Assembly: GCF_000427625.1 (NCBI RefSeq)
Contig: NZ_ATYJ01000014.1
Coordinates: 1-64,000, forward strand
Origin: Methylobacter luteus IMV-B-3098
GTDB taxonomy: Bacteria > Pseudomonadota > Gammaproteobacteria > Methylococcales > Methylomonadaceae
Direction of reading: 5' to 3'
Length of the DNA stretch: 64,000 nucleotides
The notes below the pieces were generated by a model. It ran no database searches, was not told where the DNA came from, and saw nothing but the letters and a program-made list of their open reading frames with translations. Within the stretch, counting starts at the first letter, position 1. Every line of letters begins with the position of its first letter. Both the position numbers and the translations under genes were made by a program. Positions 1 to 8,097 of this stretch are shown here, one piece after another.

Positions 1-623
1 TGCTCGGCGATGCGGTCAGCGATGACGCTTTTCTTGCACAGACCGGCCGCGAACAGGAACAGGCCCTGGGAGAATTGCCGGGCGTCAAAAACCACGCGTT
101 CGCGCAACTGCGGCATGACGTCCGAATAATGCAGGATCGGGCCGGCGATCAGGTGCGGGAAGAACGAGATCGAGAACGCGAAGCGGCCCAGATCGAAGTC
201 CTCAACATAACCTTTATAGCAATCCACCAGATAAGCGATGACCTGAAAGGTGAAAAACGACAAGCCCAAAGGCAGAACCAGCTGGAGCATGGGGTAGGCC
301 GAGCCGGTGGCCAGATTCCAGTTTTCCAGCAAGAAATCAGCGTACTTGAAATAGCCGAGCAGACCGATGTTGTAGAGCAGTCCTGCAATCAGCAGCGCCC
401 TGGACCGGGTTTTCGCTATTTGCTGGCCCAGATAGAAGTTGCCGATGGCGTTGCCGACCAGCAGCGGCACATAACGCGTGTCCCACCAGCCATAGAAATA
501 GATCGAGCAGAGGATCACGAACCGCTGCGCGTCCTGTTTGCGTTGCAGAGCGTTCAGACCCCACCAGCCCGCGATGACGAAGGGCAGAAAAAAGTAAATG
601 AATTCAGGTGAATTGAAAAGCAT
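1..623 (-). CDS. MBOAT-family O-acyltransferase (AlgI/DltB type), 3' end outside window
   Basis: The minus-strand frame from the ATG at 623 stays open to base 1, so the gene runs off the left edge. About 207 residues are visible. They begin MLFNSPEFIYFFLPFV and continue with YFYGWWD, GYFKYADF, LPLGLSFFTFQVIAYLVD and FPHLIAGPILHY, the hallmark N-terminal half of membrane-bound O-acyltransferases of the AlgI group. These integral inner-membrane proteins acetylate exported polysaccharides or peptidoglycan. The catalytic histidine of the family lies further on and is not in view. The start is chosen because MLFNS is the usual AlgI-type N-terminus. The partner gene (AlgJ/AlgX/PatB type) is not visible, so the substrate is unknown. 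The family call is firm; the polysaccharide is not inferable. Confidence 0.88.
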   Translation of the reverse strand, partial: MLFNSPEFIYFFLPFVIAGWWGLNALQRKQDAQRFVILCSIYFYGWWDTRYVPLLVGNAIGNFYLGQQIAKTRSRALLIAGLLYNIGLLGYFKYADFLLENWNLATGSAYPMLQLVLPLGLSFFTFQVIAYLVDCYKGYVEDFDLGRFAFSISFFPHLIAGPILHYSDVMPQLRERVVFDARQFSQGLFLFAAGLCKKSVIADRIAE

Positions 624-926
624 AAGCAGCCCGAAAAAAAGTTGATCAGGCTGGCTATGTTAATGGTTCTGTTGAATGCCTGTCGGGTCGAAAGACGCCG
701 TTTTTCGCTAGCCTTTCGTTTTAATAGCACAGCGTCGGGATGAGATTACAGGCAGGAATGCAGGAGAGAGGAAAAATGACTGTGCTTTTCCGTTTAGGAA
801 AAGCATATTATATCATTGACATAGGAAAGCCTTGGCCTCCATCCGTGCCACCGCTAAAACTCCCCTTTTCCCATACATAACCCACTTCGCTTAACAACCT
901 TCTCTTTCTATAGAGTCATTTATTTT
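624..926. other. Intergenic region with one hairpin
   Basis: No convincing gene is seen. A perfect inverted repeat, GCTTTTCC (784-791) and GGAAAAGC (797-804) with a 5-nt loop, could be a transcription terminator for the gene stump to its right, although no long T-run follows. The upstream region of the MBOAT gene lies in 624-780. Confidence 0.5.
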
Positions 927-1216
927 TTACTTGGTGAACAATTCAGGAACGAGCTCTCTCACATCAACGACACGAACAGTTGGATCTTTCGGCAATGGTT
1001 TGCCATTAATATCCGTGTTTATAGCGACCTGCATTTTTTCCCGGCTAACAGGTTGAAAATCATTATCGCTAATAATAAGGCCACCCACTGATTTAAGAGG
1101 TATATCGGCAACCGGATCTTTAAGTTTTTCAAACCGTCTGAGGACCACACTTAAATAATAAGGCCGCGGCCAATAGGTGTCCGACAGTGCAGAAATCACC
1201 AGAAATACGGTCCAGC
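927..1216 (-). pseudogene. 3' remnant of an unknown gene cut by an IS5-family element
   Basis: The open frame continues upstream of the apparent GTG start (1199) through WTVFLV and then into the terminal inverted repeat of the IS at 1217. It therefore looks like the C-terminal part of a longer protein whose 5' part was displaced. The remaining ~95 residues (…ISALSDTYWPRPYYLSVVL… to …VVDVRELVPELFTK) start with a hydrophobic stretch that could be the end of a membrane or signal segment, followed by a soluble tail. I do not recognise the family. Alternatively, GTG 1199 could serve as a new start giving a 90-aa product. Confidence 0.45.
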
Positions 1217-2240
1217 GGCGTTGTTGAATAAATCGAAATTTGGCCGAAGCTCACCATTTCTAGCTTTTGCGCTAGATTTTGATAGACACAGGCATACCCA
1301 GATCGGTCATTCTGTTGAGTGCAGACGCACTGATCCATGCTTCAGTTTTTTGTTGCGGCAGCGCGCGCGATTTCATGGTGTTGCCGAAAATGCGCTTATA
1401 ACGCTGCATGGCAAGCTCAACATAGCTTCGAAGGTTGTAACCCGTTTTTCGTTGCCAAGCTAGGCGGCCTTGTTCAGCAAGGGTTTGAATATGCTGGTCT
1501 CGCTGTGTGTCACCAGCGTCTGAACAAACTGCATTCTTGGGCGGTGGAACCACTACTTGCGCATTAGGTTGCTTATTTAAAACCGCTTGAGAAACCGGTT
1601 CACCATCGTAGGCGCCATCGCCCATGAAAGTGTCGAAAGGGGTGATAATTTGGTCGAGGAGATCTGGAACTGCTGTGGGATCACCCACTTCTGGCAGGGT
1701 GAGTTCACAGGCCAGAACGTGATGATCTTCATCGATCGCAAGATGCAGTCTACGCCAGGTACGTCGAGCAGGAACAGCGTGTTTTTCCTGGTGCCATTTG
1801 TCTTTGCCGTAAACCTTGAGTCCGGTGGAATCGACGATGACGATACTACCCGGTTCCACCGCTTTGGTCAGGATAGGCCTGGGTAAAGTAATGCTGCGTT
1901 TGGCAATGCTGCTGAAGTCAGGAATGGTGATTTCAGCTTTTATAACCCAGGCCAGCGAATTCATGAAGCCTTCGGTTTGGCGTAACGACAGATGAAAGAC
2001 CTGGCGAATAAACCCGGCGGTTTCTATCGCAATATCAGAATATTCACGTGGCCGCCCGCGAGCTCCCGTCTTGACTGGATGCCACCCCGCTATCGCTTCA
2101 TCAGTAAACCAGATCGTAAAATCACCGCGTTGACGTAACCCATTAGTGTAGTCATGCCAGTTCGTCACTTGATAACGAGATTTGTTGATTTTATGGCGGC
2201 GGCTCTCGTTATGTTTATACGCCAATCCATGAAGTTTTCC
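1217..2240 (-). mobile_element. IS5-family (IS903-subgroup) insertion sequence, left end unclear
   Basis: One end is clear: GGCGTTGTTGAATAAATC at 1217-1234 is close to the terminal repeat known for IS903-type elements. The matching inverted copy expected just upstream of the transposase start (about 2230-2290) is not recognisable, so the far boundary is approximate and that end may be truncated or diverged. Without a second end, no target-site duplication can be assessed. Confidence 0.7.
1272..2225 (-). CDS. IS5-family transposase (IS903 subgroup)
   Basis: This 317-aa DDE transposase has the IS903-type N-terminal pattern (NWHDYTNGLRQRG…WFTDEAI…GARGRPREYSDIAI) and the helical block FHLSLRQTEGFMNSL. 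The catalytic core has the first Asp in VIVDSTGLKVYG, the second in FMGDGAYDG and a C-terminal Y-R-K/E region around YNLRSYVELAMQRYKRIFG. The length matches the subgroup (about 305-320 aa) and there is no internal stop, so it may be active in cis if the missing left end is tolerated. It is oriented opposite to the numbering and separates an unknown gene stump (927-1216) from hipA. The start at 2225 precedes the conserved HKINKSRYQVTNW block. Confidence 0.9.
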   Translation of the reverse strand: MAYKHNESRRHKINKSRYQVTNWHDYTNGLRQRGDFTIWFTDEAIAGWHPVKTGARGRPREYSDIAIETAGFIRQVFHLSLRQTEGFMNSLAWVIKAEITIPDFSSIAKRSITLPRPILTKAVEPGSIVIVDSTGLKVYGKDKWHQEKHAVPARRTWRRLHLAIDEDHHVLACELTLPEVGDPTAVPDLLDQIITPFDTFMGDGAYDGEPVSQAVLNKQPNAQVVVPPPKNAVCSDAGDTQRDQHIQTLAEQGRLAWQRKTGYNLRSYVELAMQRYKRIFGNTMKSRALPQQKTEAWISASALNRMTDLGMPVSIKI

Positions 2241-2335
2241 ATGCCTGATAAAGTAGTTTAATGATTTGAGTTTCTGCGAATGACAATCAGGTTAAACATG
2301 CCGGCGCCTGTCGAAGAGGCGTTTGTGATGTCTGA

Positions 2336-3604
2336 TCAACCTGAATTTTTCATCCTGGTTTTCATCTGCACGGCAGATGTTCGCACCCGCTCCTGGATTT
2401 GCTCAATCATCAGCCATTCGTCCGGCTTCGAGATTGTCGATCGAAGCATGGTTACCGTATTCGGCAAGGCTGACTCGACGCGTTGAATCATGTCCGTCAT
2501 GGTTTTGTGAACAAACTGCGGTTTAGCGGCGATTTCTTCGGCGAAACGGTCCCAATGGCGGAGCAACAGCCATCGTGGCCGGTTTTCACCGCCAATCTTA
2601 AACGCCAGTTTCTGGCTTAAGTTGGGGTATACGGTGGTACAAACCAGATCGTAAAACGGGGCCAGTCGGGTTCGTTTGCCGATAGTTATCAGCGATAAAT
2701 TTTTAGCGTGGCCATCCATATTGTCGACCAACACATTGAATATCACCCATTCGATCAGGCGCTTTTTATCGAGTGCTGGTTGAGTGCTATGCGCCAATAC
2801 CGTTTCAAAGCAGGTTTTTAAAGAAGGGCCGCCTTCAGACTCGTATTTCTTGCCGGAAGGAATTCCCAGTACCTGGCACAGATCGTTTTGATGCAAACGC
2901 CGGAGCCGCCCGCCAGGACCTGTTTCGCGATCATAGCGCCTGATGACCACGGCGCCCAGTTCGGCAGCATAACGGACTTCAGCGACATCAAGCTTGCTGT
3001 GATGCGCGAGCATCATGATCATCGCTTCGTTAATAGCCGTATTCGGGATGTCATGGCGATGTTGCAAGGACGGCTTGATGATGTGACTGGATGGCGCAGC
3101 CCCTAACGGAATCGAGATATCACCGTTGGCATCGATAAACACCGTCATCTTGTCTTGGGCACCCGATAGTGACATGCGGGCTTGTTCGCCCGAGAGATCG
3201 AGCGGAATGCCTCTGGAACGGTCAAACCATTGCAGTATTGATTCTGGCGTTACCGGAAGATAATGCGGCTGATCGGATGGCCGCATGCCTTCCGGCAAAA
3301 TGGAGAAAGCTCCGGCAGTATCGCCGCCAAAGCGTTCCAGCAAGCCAAAAATATTGCCCGAAGAAATATGTGCGGCCTTGCTAATGAATTCGAGCACATC
3401 GCCTTCCGGCAAAAGATTTTCGAAAAATGCGGTCACCAGGTCTCCTCGAAAGACCTGGTCGGCAAGCGGCAGTTCAGGCGATAAAGGAATAGCCTCAGGG
3501 TTGGCCAGCCAATGCGACGAATAGACAAAGGACATGCCGTTTCCCCCATCTTCGTTTAAGCAGCCGACTAAATGTTCTCCGGCATAAACGGACAGACGCT
3601 TCAT
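2336..3604 (-). CDS. hipA: HipA-type serine/threonine kinase toxin
   Basis: This 422-aa protein has a full HipA layout: an N-terminal HipA_1 domain (about 1-105, with SPELPLADQVFRGDLVTAFFENLLPEG) and a C-terminal kinase domain. The P-loop-like region MSLSGAQDK (144-152) holds S145 at the place of the autophosphorylated serine of E. coli HipA. The catalytic loop is NMDGHAKN (D297, N302), and the metal-binding Asp sits in APFYDLV (D319). E. coli HipA phosphorylates glutamyl-tRNA synthetase to induce growth arrest; other HipA proteins have other targets, so the substrate here is an inference. It overlaps the 3' end of hipB by 4 bp, the usual coupled arrangement. No disruption is seen. Confidence 0.93.
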   Translation of the reverse strand: MKRLSVYAGEHLVGCLNEDGGNGMSFVYSSHWLANPEAIPLSPELPLADQVFRGDLVTAFFENLLPEGDVLEFISKAAHISSGNIFGLLERFGGDTAGAFSILPEGMRPSDQPHYLPVTPESILQWFDRSRGIPLDLSGEQARMSLSGAQDKMTVFIDANGDISIPLGAAPSSHIIKPSLQHRHDIPNTAINEAMIMMLAHHSKLDVAEVRYAAELGAVVIRRYDRETGPGGRLRRLHQNDLCQVLGIPSGKKYESEGGPSLKTCFETVLAHSTQPALDKKRLIEWVIFNVLVDNMDGHAKNLSLITIGKRTRLAPFYDLVCTTVYPNLSQKLAFKIGGENRPRWLLLRHWDRFAEEIAAKPQFVHKTMTDMIQRVESALPNTVTMLRSTISKPDEWLMIEQIQERVRTSAVQMKTRMKNSG

Positions 3605-3840
3605 CGGTTGCGATCCATGATCACAACATCGAGGCCGAGCAAGTCCAAAATATGCATCACCTTGTCGAATTGCACCGTGCCTTTGCCGTTTTCCAGATCA
3701 CTGATAAAACGGGTGCCGGTTTGTCCCAGCCCGGCAAGATCGGCTTGGGTAAGGGCTTGGGCTTTTCTATGGGCAGCAATGATCCGGCCTGCGTCCTTTG
3801 CCGAGCGGATATTACCGTTCGGTCGTTTTTCTGAATTCAT
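3601..3840 (-). CDS. hipB: HipB-type antitoxin / transcriptional repressor
   Basis: This 79-aa protein carries one XRE-family helix-turn-helix (DAGRIIAAHRKAQALTQADLAGLGQTGTRFISDLENGK, about residues 15-50) and a short C-terminal strand region LDVVIMDRNR. By family knowledge it binds and neutralises HipA and represses its own promoter. ATG 3838-3840 is chosen because it lies next to the operator cluster and gives a normal HipB length. Its first codons overlap one of three operator-like palindromes. No strong Shine-Dalgarno is visible upstream, so a weak or nearly leaderless start is possible. Confidence 0.92.
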   Translation of the reverse strand: MNSEKRPNGNIRSAKDAGRIIAAHRKAQALTQADLAGLGQTGTRFISDLENGKGTVQFDKVMHILDLLGLDVVIMDRNR

Positions 3841-3926
3841 GATGTATCATACCCGTTATTATTACCGTTCGGTAATTCTATCTGTTAAGCTAACAGCATG
3901 GCAACTCAATATTCCCGATCGGTATT
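3811..3926. promoter_or_regulatory. Three HipB operator-like palindromes at 50-bp spacing
   Basis: Three related 16-bp palindromes begin at 3811 (ATTACCGTTCGGTCGT), 3861 (ATTACCGTTCGGTAAT, perfect 7-bp arms) and 3911 (ATTCCCGATCGGTATT), exactly 50 bp apart. The first lies inside hipB codons 5-10 and the other two upstream of its start. Repeated palindromes at hipBA promoters are the known binding sites of HipB dimers. The assignment here rests on position and symmetry only. Confidence 0.75.
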
Positions 3927-3932
3927 TTTAAG

Positions 3933-4217
3933 GGTTTTGTTGCGCGTTAATTTCCGTCAATCGCAACTTGGGCATGCCAAATTGGTTTTAGGCGGCCAAT
4001 GAATAAAACTGTCTTGCAGCGGATAGATTTTAGTTATTGACAGAAACCCTCTGGCCTTTCTTGATCCTATGCATCAGCTCGATGCCTTGCAAAGTGGGTC
4101 CTGGCTGAACGGAAGGATTTGAAGCCGAGCATTGGTTTGACGACCCGGTGGTCCTGCTCAATCCGATTGTTCAGATATTGGCTCTGGCGTATCTCGATTT
4201 GCTAACGCAACAGAACC
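3933..4217. mobile_element. Internally deleted IS6-family element (MITE-like, 285 bp)
   Basis: The left end GGTTTTGTTGCGCGTTAA and the right end CTAACGCAACAGAACC match the terminal repeats of the full IS6 elements at 36441, 39593 and 57119. From 3950 to about 4199 the sequence parallels the 3' part of the transposase of the 39593 copy (minus strand), then jumps directly to the opposite terminal repeat. About 0.5 kb of the transposase is missing. It lies just upstream of the hipBA operators and abuts an IS630 stump. Confidence 0.85.
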
Positions 4218-4668
4218 GTTTGGTTTGAGCAATTGATAAATTATTGCCGACTGCCTGCTTCCATGGCCGATTTCCAACATCGGTCTGACCGGCAACTATT
4301 TTCATACGCAATTGAATAACCAATACTGTGCGATAACCCAGCTTGTGCCGAATAAACTTAGCAATGGCCGACATCGAAACGCTGATGTTTTGTTCGTTTT
4401 CCAGCCAATTCTGTAGTTCCTTCAAGGTCATCGACGGGCTATGCGCCAGTTGTTCCCTGATGGCCGCTTCATAAGGTTCCAGCAGGGCATGCCGATAACC
4501 ACCGATCTGCTTGCCCTGAACGCCCCCGGTCTGTTTCCATAGTTGATGCACTTTCGAGACAAAAGAGGGGCTCACTTGATAGATCGCGCTGACTGCGCTG
4601 GTCGTCTTACCGCTTTCAACGGCTTTCACAATACGCAGGCGCAGGTCTTCTGAATAAGGTTTGGGCAT
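4218..4668 (-). pseudogene. N-terminal stump of an IS630-type transposase
   Basis: The frame starting at 4668 gives MPKPYSEDLRLRIVKAVESG, the typical first helix-turn-helix of IS630-family transposases, then a second HTH (SMTLKELQNWLENEQNISVSMSAIAKFIRHKLGYR). After about residue 115 the similarity to the family ends. The DDE domain is missing, and at 4217 the frame runs into an IS6 end. A C-terminal IS630 stump exists at 36223-36440, but whether the two come from the same kind of element cannot be told. Non-functional. Confidence 0.8.
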
Positions 4669-4744
4669 CTTCGATCATGTCCGTTATCAATAAAACTCTA
4701 TTTTAGCAGTACAAGTTGATCTCAAGTAACAGACAATTGCTCTA

Positions 4745-4911
4745 GGTTTACCCATTTTTGCGACGTGCTGACGTCAACTTCGACGATTTGCAACGTGCTG
4801 ACATCGGGTTTGAATGCTACTGACATCGACTATGACATTTTGATTTGCGCCCATCAAGGTGATATGCGGGCTCTGGCCGATTCCTGCTGACAGCGACTTT
4901 GAAAAGTGACA
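4745..4911. repeat. IS21-like element end with repeated GCTGACATCG motifs
   Basis: The motif GCTGAC(A/G)(T/G)C recurs several times (about 4765, 4796, 4817, 4886) and the stretch ends with GCTGACAGCGACTTTGAAAAGTGACA (4886-4911, written here in two halves: GCTGACAGCGACTTT, GAAAAGTGACA). The same end unit appears at 10481, 12027 and, inverted, at 29467. Multiple repeats near a terminus that finishes in TGACA fit the transposase-binding ends of IS21-family elements. No istA/istB genes are present, so these are relic ends. The family label is an inference. Confidence 0.5.
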
Positions 4912-4948
4912 CATGGCGAACATTCCCCATTAATGCCGGAAAGAGCGG

Positions 4949-5064
4949 CAGGGGGTTACGCATTAAAATCATTCCGACTCTAAGCGATAATCTTCCATTT
5001 TTTAAAACAGTGGAAGAAAGTCATCGTGGATGGGATTGTGGCGTCTTTTTCGGAATTATCCGAT
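4949..5064 (+). repeat. Left-end fragment of an ISAs1-family element
   Basis: This stretch matches the first ~115 bp of the intact element at 19192: terminal repeat (with one extra G), the CGACTCTAAGCGATAATCTTCC block, and the first 20 or so codons of the transposase (GTGGATGGGATTGTGG…). It then breaks off after ATTATCCGAT. A right-end fragment in the same orientation lies at 8921-9063. Confidence 0.85.
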
Positions 5065-5078
5065 ACGACTTTCAGCAA

Positions 5079-6017
5079 TTATTGCGGTAACTCAAGGTTG
5101 CGCAGGCGACGCAGTTCATAGGCCTGAAGATGATTGTAGGCTAATGTGAGCAGGGGGAGATCAAGGCCCTTTTTCGTACCCCGGCTAACTATGTCGCCAA
5201 GCACGTGTTCACCCTCCGTTCGTCCGCCATTTTCGATATCTCTTAGCATTGAGGCGGTAGCCAGCGATCCTGGCTCGAGCAGGAAGGAACGATAGTCCAT
5301 CATCTGGCCGCCATCAGGCGCATGCTGGTAAGTCTCGGCAACACTTACACACTCTAATAGTAGCCCGCTTAGAAAATCCTTACCGTTACTCGTGGCCAAT
5401 ATATCGCCGATGCTGGCTCGCATGGTGCAGGTAGCGGCAGCAAATGTTGAAATAAACACGAACTTGTCCCACATGTCTTGTTCGATGTTGTCAGATATAA
5501 GGCACTCGACAGACGCTTCGGATAAAAGATGTGCGAATGGCTCCAGCCACTTGGATTTTTTGAGTGACCTCGAACCGATAACTAGGCGATTTAGCTGGTT
5601 AAGATGCCTAATTTCGCCTGCCTTCAATAGCGTGACCGCAAGATGCGCGAGACAGCCTTGAACAGTACTACAGCCAAAGTGGAAATCGAGGACATCCAAA
5701 TGAGCAAGTCCATTCAGTAATGGTACGAGCATGCTTTCTGGCCCGACGGCTGGCGCCACCGCTTCTATAGCAGAGTCAAGGTCATAGGCCTTACACGACA
5801 AAATTATCACATCGTATGTTTGACCACTTTCAATGTAACTTACGATGTGGGGCGTAATATGGGCATTGCCTAAAGGGCTCAGAACTCGTAGTCCTTCTGT
5901 TCGTAAGCGTACTGCGCGATCAGGCCGCACAAGAAAGGTGACGTTACCCCCCGCTTCCTGGAGTCGGGCTCCAAAGTAACCGCCAATTCCACCCGCACCT
6001 AAAATCAAAATCTGCAT
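5079..6017 (-). CDS. Ketopantoate reductase family protein (PanE/ApbA-like)
   Basis: This 312-aa protein begins MQILILGAGGIGGYFGARL, a Rossmann NADP-binding motif GxGxxG. It continues with VIILSCKAYDLDSAIEAV (the conserved active-site Lys region) and PLLNGLAHLDVL, then the C-terminal helical domain (DMWDKFVFISTFAAATCTMRASIGDI). The start at 6017 is preferred over the longer frame because the Rossmann motif starts there and AAGGAT lies upstream. Canonical PanE makes pantoate from ketopantoate with NADPH. This protein belongs to the divergent WDKFVF…TCTMRAS branch, for which the true substrate is often unknown, so the pantoate role is only possible. A panB gene lies 9 kb away. The gene sits between ISAs1 pieces. 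Confidence 0.85.
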   Translation of the reverse strand: MQILILGAGGIGGYFGARLQEAGGNVTFLVRPDRAVRLRTEGLRVLSPLGNAHITPHIVSYIESGQTYDVIILSCKAYDLDSAIEAVAPAVGPESMLVPLLNGLAHLDVLDFHFGCSTVQGCLAHLAVTLLKAGEIRHLNQLNRLVIGSRSLKKSKWLEPFAHLLSEASVECLISDNIEQDMWDKFVFISTFAAATCTMRASIGDILATSNGKDFLSGLLLECVSVAETYQHAPDGGQMMDYRSFLLEPGSLATASMLRDIENGGRTEGEHVLGDIVSRGTKKGLDLPLLTLAYNHLQAYELRRLRNLELPQ

Positions 6018-6162
6018 CAAATATCCTTTTCTTAAAATTGATTGAAATTCAGCGGCTTGTTTATAGCCATACACTGTCAGCAAAAATCGGCCAGAGCCCG
6101 CATATCATTGCCTTAATGGGCACAAATCAAAATACCATAGTCTGTCAGTAGCGTTCAAACCC

Positions 6163-7401
6163 CAGGGGTTAGGCATTAAAACTATTTCCTTACTGACAAT
6201 GACTTTTTGTGCATCCGAAGAATAGATGAGCCATATAGTCATTGTTCCATTCGGCGTTTTGGCGCCGTCCACGCAGGCTGAATTGGTTGCTCTTATCTTG
6301 CCTGACGATGTTGAGCGCCATCTTGCGTAGCAGCGCAAAGGATCGCGTTGCCACTTTATCGCGACTACGACTATCGTCTTCCCGGAAGGTGACATCCAAC
6401 ACCCAATGCAAGCTGTTTTCAATCGCCCAGTGGCGGCGCACGGCTTGAACCAAGACCTCTGGCGCATCATCGCAACTGGTCAGGTAATAGCGTATCTCTG
6501 CCTGGACTTCATGGCTATGCGCGACGCTGCGGATGGTCTCTATCGCCAGGACATTGCGAATCCCGGGCCAATCCCGTAACGCGTCCAGTTCACTCGCCTC
6601 AGGACAAACCCAGGCCCGCCGCCGGACCAGACGGCCATGGGTTTCATCAAACGCGTCATAGAAGGGCTTGAGAGGGGCTGACCTACTTAAGCAAGCGGCT
6701 TCACAGTAATTCACCACCGCCTTATGCCGGTTTCCCTGATTCCCTTTGAGCGCCAGGATATAGTCGGCTTGCTGATCCAAAATCTTCTGGGCAATGGCAC
6801 GCTGGCAACCCATGGCGTCCAGGGTGACGATGTTGCCGGCCAGGGACAGGCTGTCCAGCAGTTCCGGTACGGCGGTAATTTCGTTGGATTTTCCGTCCAC
6901 CGCCAGTTGCCCGAGGCTTAAACCTTGCTCGGTGGCAAAGGCGCTGACGATATGCAGCGGTCCCTGCTGGGTACCTTTGTTAAAAGAGCGGCGCACGGTT
7001 TTGCCATCGATCGCGATGACTTCCCGATCCAAAGCCTCCGCATAGCCGGTGACCCATCGGTAAAAACACTGTTCGAAGTTGTTGGGGTTAATGAGGGTGA
7101 ACACCCGGCGAAAGGTATCATGCGATGGCACACCATCGCTCAAATCCAGGAAGGTCGCGAGCCAAGCCTGCTTCATGGCGCCGTAATTGGCAATATCTGT
7201 CCAGGTTTCTGCACCGGCAATGACGGCGCTGACCGCAATGACCAGGATATCAATCAGTTTATGCTGGACACGCCCCGGGCGGCGTGGATCGGATAACTCC
7301 GAAAAAGACTCCACAATCCCATCCACCATGACTTGCCTCCACCGTTATAAAAAGTGGAAGATTATCGCTTAGAGTCGGAATGATTTTAATCGTAACCCCT
7401 G
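6163..7401 (-). mobile_element. ISAs1-family insertion sequence, copy A
   Basis: A 1239-bp element bounded by CAGGGGTTAGGCATTAAAA (6163) and its inverse ending at 7401, nearly identical to copy B at 19192-20431. The flanks (…TTCAAACCC and GGGAGGTGTT…) show no target duplication, so this copy may have been involved in later recombination. It is inverted relative to copy B. Confidence 0.92.
6190..7329 (-). CDS. ISAs1-family transposase, copy A
   Basis: This 379-aa transposase has the ISAs1 pattern: N-terminal DPRRPGRVQHKLIDILVIAVSAVIAGAETW, DDE residues in AIDGKTVRRS, TLDAMGCQ and RHWAIENSLHWVLDVTF, plus LKGNQGNRHKAV. It differs from copy B at scattered positions and at the C-terminus (ends FFGCTKSHCQ rather than LLFGGAKKPVSAENGFNA) because of small changes near the right end. 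It is full length and probably active. The long antisense frames inside it are shadows. Confidence 0.93.
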   Translation of the reverse strand: MVDGIVESFSELSDPRRPGRVQHKLIDILVIAVSAVIAGAETWTDIANYGAMKQAWLATFLDLSDGVPSHDTFRRVFTLINPNNFEQCFYRWVTGYAEALDREVIAIDGKTVRRSFNKGTQQGPLHIVSAFATEQGLSLGQLAVDGKSNEITAVPELLDSLSLAGNIVTLDAMGCQRAIAQKILDQQADYILALKGNQGNRHKAVVNYCEAACLSRSAPLKPFYDAFDETHGRLVRRRAWVCPEASELDALRDWPGIRNVLAIETIRSVAHSHEVQAEIRYYLTSCDDAPEVLVQAVRRHWAIENSLHWVLDVTFREDDSRSRDKVATRSFALLRKMALNIVRQDKSNQFSLRGRRQNAEWNNDYMAHLFFGCTKSHCQ

Positions 7402-7439
7402 GGGAGGTGTTCATATAAGTCCATATATAGGTTGAAGCT

Positions 7440-7946
7440 TTAACGGAAACCCTGCATGGGCGGGTTGGCGGTTTCCTGGCAGCTGTTATTCGGCCGTCTA
7501 CGTAATTGCCATACGGCGCGGATCACCAGCAGCACTGCGCCCAAAAAACCAACCGTTGTCAGTGAAAAACTCAGCAAGGCCTGTAGCGGAAAATGCGGTT
7601 CGACCGGCATTACCTCAACGGCTTTAGGGGTGAGGCCCCTGATCAAGAAGGCTAGCGGATTGAAGAACGCGCCGAAGCAGCAGGCGGCTACCAGCCATAG
7701 CGGCGGCTCGATAGCATATTGCCGGAACAGCAGGAAAAAGATGAACAGAAACTGTGCCATCATCAGGTAATCGACATGCGCACGGATGACGTCGTCGCGC
7801 TCCGCCAAATGGCCGGCCAACACGCCGGCTGGAAAAAACAAAGTCACACCCAGCACCCAGGCGATAGCCAGGGCGATGGCCAAACACAGCCCGGCGAACC
7901 CGAGCAGAATCAGATTAGGCGTGGAAATAGTCGGTTGTTGCTTCAT
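7440..7946 (-). CDS. Four-helix membrane protein of unknown function
   Basis: The protein is 168 aa from ATG 7946, which has AGAGGA close upstream. The longer upstream frame has no membrane or domain content and overlaps the promoter region of the divergent AraC gene. Four hydrophobic segments are visible: LILLGFAGLCLAIALAIAWVLG, LMMAQFLFIFFLLF, LWLVAACCFGAFFNPLAFLI and LLSFSLTTVGFLGAVLLVI. Between helices 1 and 2 lies a polar loop with His and acidic residues (AGHLAERDDVIRAHVDY). The size and RAH motif recall small four-helix isomerase/mutase-type membrane proteins, but this is too weak to name it. It is divergent from the AraC regulator at 8098, which may control it. Confidence 0.7.
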   Translation of the reverse strand: MKQQPTISTPNLILLGFAGLCLAIALAIAWVLGVTLFFPAGVLAGHLAERDDVIRAHVDYLMMAQFLFIFFLLFRQYAIEPPLWLVAACCFGAFFNPLAFLIRGLTPKAVEVMPVEPHFPLQALLSFSLTTVGFLGAVLLVIRAVWQLRRRPNNSCQETANPPMQGFR

Positions 7947-8097
7947 TGGTGTCCTCTGCAAATGGTGGGCCGTACGCCCGTTGATATGATGGTTTGTCAT
8001 AGCCAGCGGCCGAGCGTAGCTTGGCATTGCCAGTCCGAGCGGTTTTCGGCTAGACTGCCTCAAACCTGAATGGCTTGTGACAAAAGGAGTGTAAGCA

